Shown: piece by piece, positions 57,601-64,000 of the stretch
How the letters are laid out: each line of letters opens with the position of its first letter
Position numbering within the stretch: position 1 is the first letter of the stretch
Assembly: GCA_003255065.1 (NCBI GenBank)
Contig: QAOA01000876.1
Coordinates: 176,044 to 240,043 of the forward strand
Origin: Cercis canadensis
Lineage: Eukaryota; Streptophyta; Magnoliopsida; Fabales; Fabaceae
Direction: 5' to 3'
DNA: 64,000 bases
The notes under the pieces: model-generated
What the model was told of the DNA's origin: nothing
Seen by the model: the letters and a program-made list of their open reading frames with translations, nothing else
Database searches by the model: none
Translations under genes and position numbers: made by a program

Positions 57601-59137
57601 GGTTCACATGGGTAATACTACAAAGAAGTAACTCTTCTTCTATTTAAGAGAAACGCCTTGGAATATAACTTGTTTAATTTTTATCATATGCTAAAATTAA
57701 TCCCTATACTAGTATCCTCAAATAACTAACGTTGAATTCAAGTGCAGGCCTTAATGACAAACTTCTATCTTTGAGTTCCATAAGTCTGAAGGAAATATCC
57801 GTAAGCATAAATTTCAATCATGAAAGGTGAACATGAAAAACAATTAATAGGGCTTACTCTAAATTTAAACCATGAAAGTGTTATCTAGGACACTACAAAC
57901 AATACTAAATAGATCATGTGTTTAATTTGAGGTCGTCCTCATACTTAGTGTTGGGTATTTTAATCCAGAATCATAACCAAAAATAAATTAAAAAGATTTG
58001 AAATATCAATAGAGAAAATATAACATGACTATAAACTAGGGTTATTAGATCTACTACAAAAAGTAATTATTATTGAAAATTTATAACATAGGAACAAGAA
58101 AATACTCTTAGATCTATATATGTTTATTGAAAAAATAAATAAAGTCTTAGATCTTTGATTTCTTTTATGTATATTAAACATACAGACTTGGTAGTTCATT
58201 TTCAATTTCACCATCAAACATGATTTATGTAGTCCATTGGTTAATTAAAAGCCATTGTTCCAAAGAAAACANTACTCTAAATTTAAACCATGAAAGTGTT
58301 ATCTAGGACACTACAAACAATACTAAATGGATCATGTGTTTAATTTGAGGTCGTCCTCAGGCTTAGCGTTGCGTGTTTTAATCCAAAATCATAACCAAAA
58401 ATAAATTAAAAAGATTTGAAATATCAATAGAGAAAATATAACATGACTATAAACTAGGGTTATTAGATCTACTACAAAAAGTAATTATGATTGAAAATTT
58501 ATAACATAGGAAGAAGAAAATACTCTTAGATCTATATATGTTTATTGAAAAAATAAATAAAGTCTTAGATCTTTGATTTCTTTTATGTATATTAAACATA
58601 TAGACTTGGTAGTTCATTTTCAATTTCACCATCAAACATGATTTATGTAGTCCATTGGTTAATTAAAAGCCATTGTTCCAAAGAAAACCAAAAAAAAAAA
58701 TCTATCTTCTTCGGGTTAAAAACATCATTCATCTATTCGTATATGATTTTAGGTTCCCTTTTCGGGGAAAAACCCAGATAGCTATTAGATAAGTGCAATC
58801 AAATAATGAAGTTGAAAGAAATTACAGATACAAATAAAGGCAAAGCTTAGTAGTAGCTCACAAGGAAACTGAAACCAGTGACTCCAGCGAGGGAGATGGC
58901 TAAGGCGGAGCTAGAGAGTGAAAGCTCACTCAGGTGACCAACCATCATTGATGACACCACATTTAGCAGAAACTGGGAAGAAATCACAGGCACCACTGGT
59001 GCTGCTATGTAACAAATCCTCTTCACTTCTTGGTTTAAAGCACTCCATGTAATACTCTGCTCACTCTGATCTGCTTTCACCTCTCTCTCTTTTGGTAATA
59101 GACTCTCCCTGATGCTCTTATTCTCTGTTTCAACCAT
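54633..59137 (-). CDS. MATE efflux transporter C (DETOXIFICATION 16-like)
   Basis: Exons on minus: 58862-59137, 56366-56910, 56063-56149, 55789-55845, 55439-55677, 55146-55351, 54633-54701; 1479 nt, 492 aa. Same antiporter fold as B: '[20 protein letters not shown]', '[20 protein letters not shown]', '[19 protein letters not shown]' and '[17 protein letters not shown]'. Differences from B in conserved places are '[10 protein letters not shown]' for '[10 protein letters not shown]', and Gln-Gln-Asn ('[13 protein letters not shown]') where B has '[12 protein letters not shown]'. The coding frame is fully open, so it is probably functional with altered specificity. Intron 1 (56911-58861) is inflated by a 417-bp duplication at an n. 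A TATA box lies about 75 nt upstream of the start. Confidence 0.93.
57855..58689. repeat. 417-bp duplication around a single n (MATE C intron 1)
   Basis: The copy at 57855-58271 ('tactctaaatttaaaccatg' to 'ccattgttccaaagaaaac') recurs at 58273-58689, with the n at 58272 between. There are a few differences (for example 'ctcatacttagtgttgggt' and 'ctcaggcttagcgttgcgt'). The similarity level and the n suggest two alleles assembled in tandem. Confidence 0.92.
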
Positions 59138-60172
59138 GATAACCTTGTGGTGTTAGCCGCTGGTGGTACACCGACAAATTAAAAAGCACAAGGTGCAATC
59201 CACCCTTTCTCTATATATTCCTCAATTTCTTGTTCACCAGCTGTAAGCTCCATGTACTTAAGAACAAATAATGAATCATGACATGTGGGTTTAGTTTCCC
59301 ACGATATATATATATATTTATGTGGGAATCCCACTGGGTAAGATCATATGTCTACCGAACCTCGAGGGTGCAGTTTTATTTAATTAAAATATTGAAAAAT
59401 ATCTCTAACTTGTCTTACATTAAAATTTGAAAATATATCTGTAACTTGTCTTACTCTAAAAATATTATATCTCTTTACGAAAAAAAAAATATTATATCTA
59501 AATCCGGCAATAAAAGTATGAGTAAGAAATATGAGACATGCATGCACCAAACTACTAGTAACATAGGTTTGCTACTTAGTGCATGTTTAGAAAATTGTTC
59601 AAATTGGTTTTGGGAAGTCAATATGTATCATTTTCTTGCTTTTGCTAATTTAATTTAAAAATTCTCACATGGCAAAAGGCAAAGTTATATATATCCCTTT
59701 TCATTCCAAACCGACATAATGCTGTGGAGCCTCTCCCATTTGATATACAAGAAAAAATTATTGGTCAGAGCTACACAACCTTTCCACAATAATATATTTA
59801 TCATTATTCGGAGTTTTATCTAATGTTAATATATAACTATGGCTAAATTTCTCCTATAGCTTTTATATATATATATATTGCAGCACAGAAAATTTGATCT
59901 TTTTCGGATCAAGGCTATACAGTGTACACTCAAACTTCCATGATAAAGTATTTTGTGCTCAATCACTTACGTGATGTAAATTTTTTAATACTATAGCAGA
60001 TGACTGATACTCATACTTGTCTTCTTATGCACTATTTCTATTTTAAAATTGATAATGATTGAGAGAGAGAATTTGATTATGGTTGCTGGTTAATATTATG
60101 TTATTGTCACACTCAAAAAATACAAAGGCAAGTATATCTAGTGGTGGAGATTGCCTTGTCCTCTCTTTGACG
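59138..60172. promoter_or_regulatory. Divergent intergenic region of MATE C and MATE D
   Basis: About 1.03 kb separates two head-to-head start codons. The MATE C side carries a TATA box at 59211-59217, the palindromic-looking 'gtttagtttcccacg' / 'tatttatgtgggaatccc', and the text shared with the ghost promoter at 38041-38367. The MATE D side has only short TA runs ('tatatatatatattg' near 59865) and a GA-run ('gagagagaga') near 60062. Shared regulation is possible but not shown. Confidence 0.5.
59211..59217 (-). promoter_or_regulatory. TATA box of MATE C
   Basis: 'tatatag' on minus (plus 'ctatata'), about 75 nt upstream of the start codon at 59137, followed by a short leader. The equivalent spot of the ghost promoter reads 'tatatattata'. 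Confidence 0.5.
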
Positions 60173-63100
60173 ATGGAAAGCGAGGGGAAATCGGGTCTGG
60201 AGACTCCACTTTGTCCAAACCAAGATACAACAAACCATGAATTCGATGCTCAAACAGATGAACAGTGTTGTTGCTGCAGAGCAGATATTGTTGAAGAAGC
60301 AAAAAAGCAACTATGGCTGGCAGGGCCACTTATTGCAGTTAGTTTGCTGCAATATAGCTTACAAGTAATATCTATCATGTTTGTTGGCCATCTTGGGAAA
60401 TTGCCTCTTTCGGGTGCTTCCTTGGGCTCCTCCTTTGCCTCAGTCACTGGTTTCAGTGTCTTGGTAAGTGGGTTTTCTTCAATTTATGTGAATATGTCCT
60501 GGAATTGCCATAATAGTAAGTCTTCTTCAATTCAAAATCTGTTTAGAATTCTTATTGTTATTTCACTCCTTCTTGTACACTTAGTTATCTATCAATATTT
60601 TTAATTGTGATCAAAATTCTTGTTTGGATTTTGGAACATCTTTTAAATAGAAATGAAATTCTTTCATTTAAACGGAAATGATTTACAAATCCTATCAAAA
60701 GTGGTGGGATTCACAAATCCTCAAATATTACAGGAAAAATGATTTGTAAATCAATTAAATTATTAAGATGGTTCTAAACAAGTTTCTTGGAAGAATTCAT
60801 TTGTAAATGAAATCAATTCTAAAAATCTTAATGTTCTTCACTGCACAAAGGGCTATACTAATATCAATCAAATGACATTTCTTGCAAAATTCCAGATTTT
60901 CAAACTGTGTGCATGATATATTAATGCAACTGTTAATTTATGGGAAGGATATTAATAATGGTGTAATTGTATGTATGTGATAGGTAGATGAGTGGGTTTG
61001 TTTTGAAATAATAGTGACGTCAAAAGGTGGTTGTTGATAGTTGGTAGTAGTTGAAAGAAGAGATTTAGTAATTGAAGGAAGGAATACAAGACTGAACACT
61101 TGTTTCTTGCACTTGCTACATTAGCTACTAGTGCCTATTCATAGGCTTGTCTAAACCGACTATGTACAAGTGGGCTTTGCATCTAGACTTTTATTTAATT
61201 TTATCTAAGCATAGTCGGTTAGTAGCTTCTAGTTTGCTTTTGTTTTATTTAGTTTTTACACGTGGGTGATGAAGTTGATTGAAGAAAGACTCTAGCAGCT
61301 TGGTGTTATTTCTAGACTCCTCTTGTTTAGTCAGCTGGTACTCTAGTTAGTTTTATTTATATTTGTTAGATATTTATTCTTTATTTTAGATTTTTCTATA
61401 GAAGTGTGCTATTGTTTAAGAGTAACTTTTATGCCTTGTGTTTGTTATTACATTGATTGCGATCTTCTCTGAACTTTTTCTGTTTTGAATGTGTATAGTT
61501 AGGGATGGGGAGTGCACTGGAGACACTATGTGGGCAAGCCTATGGATCCAGACAGCATCACATGCTAGGAGTTCACACACAGAGGGCAATGCTTGTTCTT
61601 CTAGGCTCGAGCATCCCCCTATCATTAATTTGGTTCTACACAAGCAACATTCTCATAACACTTGGCCAACAGCGCGACATATCAACCGAAGCAGGAATAT
61701 TTAATCGGTGGATGATTCCCGGCCTTTTTGCTTATGGCCTCCTTCAATGCCTCAACAGATTTCTACAGACTCAGAACAATGTTTTTCCAATGCTGATAAC
61801 CTCTGGAGTCACTACTTTGGTGCATATTCTCTTTTGTTGGGTTTTTGTGTTTCAATATAAATTAGGAAGCAAAGGAGCAGCTTTGGCAATCGCCATGTCC
61901 TATTTGGTCAATGTCTTTCTTTTGCTAGTTTACATAAATTTGGCTCCAGCTTGTGCAAAAACTTGGAATGGGTTTTCCAAAGAGGCATTGCATGATGTTC
62001 TGAGCTTTATAAAGCTTGCAGTTCCTTCAGCAATTATGATATGGTAATTTCTCTATGCAAAGCTTTCTCTCATGCAGCTGAGAACATTAATTATCTTTCT
62101 CCTCACTCTCAACATAAGAGAAAAAGAAAATGCATATTATGCCCTAGAAATTCCATTTTGCTATTATGAATTCCTTGGGAGAATATTCATCAAATTTTCT
62201 TAGAAGCAAAGTTCATTTTATTCTGACAAAATTTTATGCAGAAAAATTGGAGTGGGAGATTGACTGTCATTTACGTTAAGCAAACACAACTAGCATATGG
62301 TACTACTAAATAGGCTCTTTCTAGTGCTGCTACTGCACTATATGAAACTTGCTAACACACAAGACCCAAATTTTTTTTATTTTATTCATCCATGCTTATT
62401 TGTTTCTTAAGTTCATAATGATCTTGTTTTACAGTTTCGAATATTGGTCCTTTGAGATGGTTGTTCTTCTATCAGGTCTTCTCCCAAATCCACAGCTAGA
62501 GACATCTGTATTATCAGTAAGGTAAACTCCTTGATGTTTCAAGATTTCTTCATTGCCAAAGAAAGAAAATAAAAGAATTAAAGACTAAATGGAGATTGTT
62601 TAGAACTTTTCTATAACCTAATAGTAACTCTATAGAGAAAAGATTTAACCAGGGTTCTCCCTATCATTGCAGCCTCAATACATGTTGGATGGTCTATATG
62701 ATCTCTGTGGGTCTTGGTGGTGCCATAAGGTAAGTGACAATGGATGTGCACTAGTAGTAATATTAACACAAAAATGCTATACAGTTATTAATTTTTCCAT
62801 TCATCTTTGCTTCTGCTAATATGTTAGTTGTTTGTGGCACTGAAGTACAAGGGTGTCAAATGAACTGGGTGCTGGGAATGCACAAGGTGCACTTTTGGCT
62901 CTCCGAGTCATGATTGTGATTGCCATATCAGAGGGTACAATAGTAGGATTGGTTACGATTTTGATACGCCATGTTTGGGGAAAGCTCTATAGCAATGAAG
63001 ATGAAGTTATAAGATATGTTGCTAAGATGATGCCTCTACTGGCACTATCTGACTTCCTGGATGGTTTCCAATGTGTGCTTTCAGGTTCCAATCTCTCAAA

Positions 63101-63680
63101 ATAAGGAAACTAAGTAGTCACAACGTTTTTGAATTACTCATTTGTAATGCTTTCAGTACTTAAAAAATTCATGGCCTCCTTTCAAATCCTGCTTCTGCTG
63201 CTACATATAGGAGCTGCTAGAGGGTGTGGTTGGCAAAATCTATGTGCATTTATAAACCTTGGCGCTTACTATGTTGTGGGAATTCCTTCTGCTGTGCTAT
63301 TCTCTTTCATCTTCCATATTGGAGGCATGGTAGGTCTCTCTCTCTCTCTCTCTGTGTTGGTATGTGTTTTGTGCACACTCAAATGAAATTTTATATAAGC
63401 AGGGGCTTTGGATGGGAATCATATGTGGACTCTCAGTTCAAGTGATAGCACTTGTTACAGTAAATGCTTGTACTGATTGGGATAAAGAGGTAAGCGTATT
63501 TCAATACACAAATTTCTTGGACTTACAAGGACAAGCAAGATAAATTACTCAGAACCAAATGACCATCATTCTGCATAATTAACCAAAGCTATAGAAGATG
63601 ATTTATTGGATTTCAATTTATTGCAGGCAAGGAAAGCATTGCTTATTACTCAGAAAATTAACAGGGTTATGGAACCATAG
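60173..63680 (+). CDS. MATE efflux transporter D (ALF5/DTX17-19-like)
   Basis: Exons: 60173-60463, 61499-62043, 62435-62521, 62673-62729, 62846-63084, 63211-63329, 63403-63489, 63627-63680; 1479 nt, 492 aa. Stretches 'GPLIAVSLLQYSLQVISIMF', 'LCGQAYGSRQHHMLGVHTQR', 'FAYGLLQCLNRFLQTQNNVF', '[18 protein letters not shown]' and 'LDGFQCVLSGAARGCGWQ' resemble the Arabidopsis ALF5/DTX19 group rather than A-C. ALF5 is known to protect roots from toxic compounds by efflux; the substrate here is unknown. Exon lengths match A-C except that their 206-nt exon is split here by a 73-nt intron into 119 + 87. The hydrophilic N-terminus has four consecutive Cys (32-35). An in-frame ATG at 60098 would add 25 residues; the later ATG gives the family-like length and was chosen. 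Its direction is opposite to A-C. Confidence 0.93.
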
Positions 63681-64000
63681 CATTAACTGTGGAATATGAC
63701 ACAATCATTAGACAGCTAGCCTGACCAAAAATTTCTATCCTTTTTCTTTATAATGAGGAAAGCTGTACGCAAATTTAAATTTCTTATGATTAAATTAAGG
63801 TAACTTAATGAAGCATATTTATTAGGTAGCTAGCTCTTTATATATTTCCTTTGCTACAAATGTATAAGCATGCAGAACCACATTTAATTTCTATATTTTT
63901 AATCTGCATAGGAGTAGTTTGTTGCAAATTGCACTCACTCATCAAAAAGGGGCAAAACAATGGTATACATTGTCCTCCAGCACAAGCATTGATGATCCAT
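63681..64000. other. 3' flank of MATE D to window end
   Basis: Probable 3'UTR and AT-rich intergenic DNA; no further gene can be recognised before the window ends. Confidence 0.5.

Noticed and set aside
1-64000. CRISPR array or bacterial operon
   Set aside because: Intron-rich nuclear plant genes throughout; the only regular repeats are a two-copy 110-bp tandem, microsatellites and assembly duplications.

Overview
This is nuclear DNA of a flowering plant, probably a woody eudicot. The base composition is AT-rich, genes have many GT-AG introns, and the space between genes is packed with small non-autonomous transposons (tRNA-derived SINEs, hAT-like and Mutator-like MITEs, foldback elements). 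The encoded proteins closely resemble Arabidopsis families (PSS1, FATB, ORC4, DTX/MATE, LECRK, F-box/FBA) as I know them. The species cannot be fixed from the sequence alone. Eight isolated 'n' bases mark assembly joins.

Layout. 1-11,000: no gene found; a graveyard of short mobile elements, among them an hAT-like element with an 8-bp target duplication, a minus-strand SINE with a 13-bp target duplication, and several foldback MITEs. 11,050-17,100 (+): phosphatidylserine synthase 1 (12 coding exons plus a 5'UTR intron). 19,515-21,735 (-): a FATB-type acyl-ACP thioesterase (6 exons) lacking the usual hydrophobic segment after the transit peptide. 23,572-27,931 (-): origin recognition complex subunit 4 (16 exons). 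28,898-63,680: an array of four MATE/DETOXIFICATION transporter genes (A, B and C on minus, D on plus), interrupted by an intronless lectin receptor kinase (34,887-37,334, +) and by a small F-box cluster (one intact gene, one frameshifted pseudogene, one C-terminal remnant). All coordinates were obtained by hand-splicing; every spliced model keeps an open frame from ATG to stop.

The first three genes are housekeeping genes (phospholipid synthesis, plastid fatty acid release, DNA replication licensing) with no obvious joint role. The right half is a typical rapidly evolving tandem array. MATE A, B and C share exon lengths of 545/87/57/239/206 nt, and MATE D has the same plan with one extra intron. 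A 1.5-1.6 kb block that forms the upstream flank of MATE A recurs at 38.4-40.0 kb, next to a stretch resembling the promoter of MATE C but with no MATE gene beside it. This looks like the promoter of a lost array member, with the receptor kinase now in its place. I found no previously undescribed molecular system. The most interesting points are this ghost promoter, the well-delimited SINE and MITE insertions, a leader duplication with a uORF in MATE A, and systematic assembly duplications at the single-n joins.
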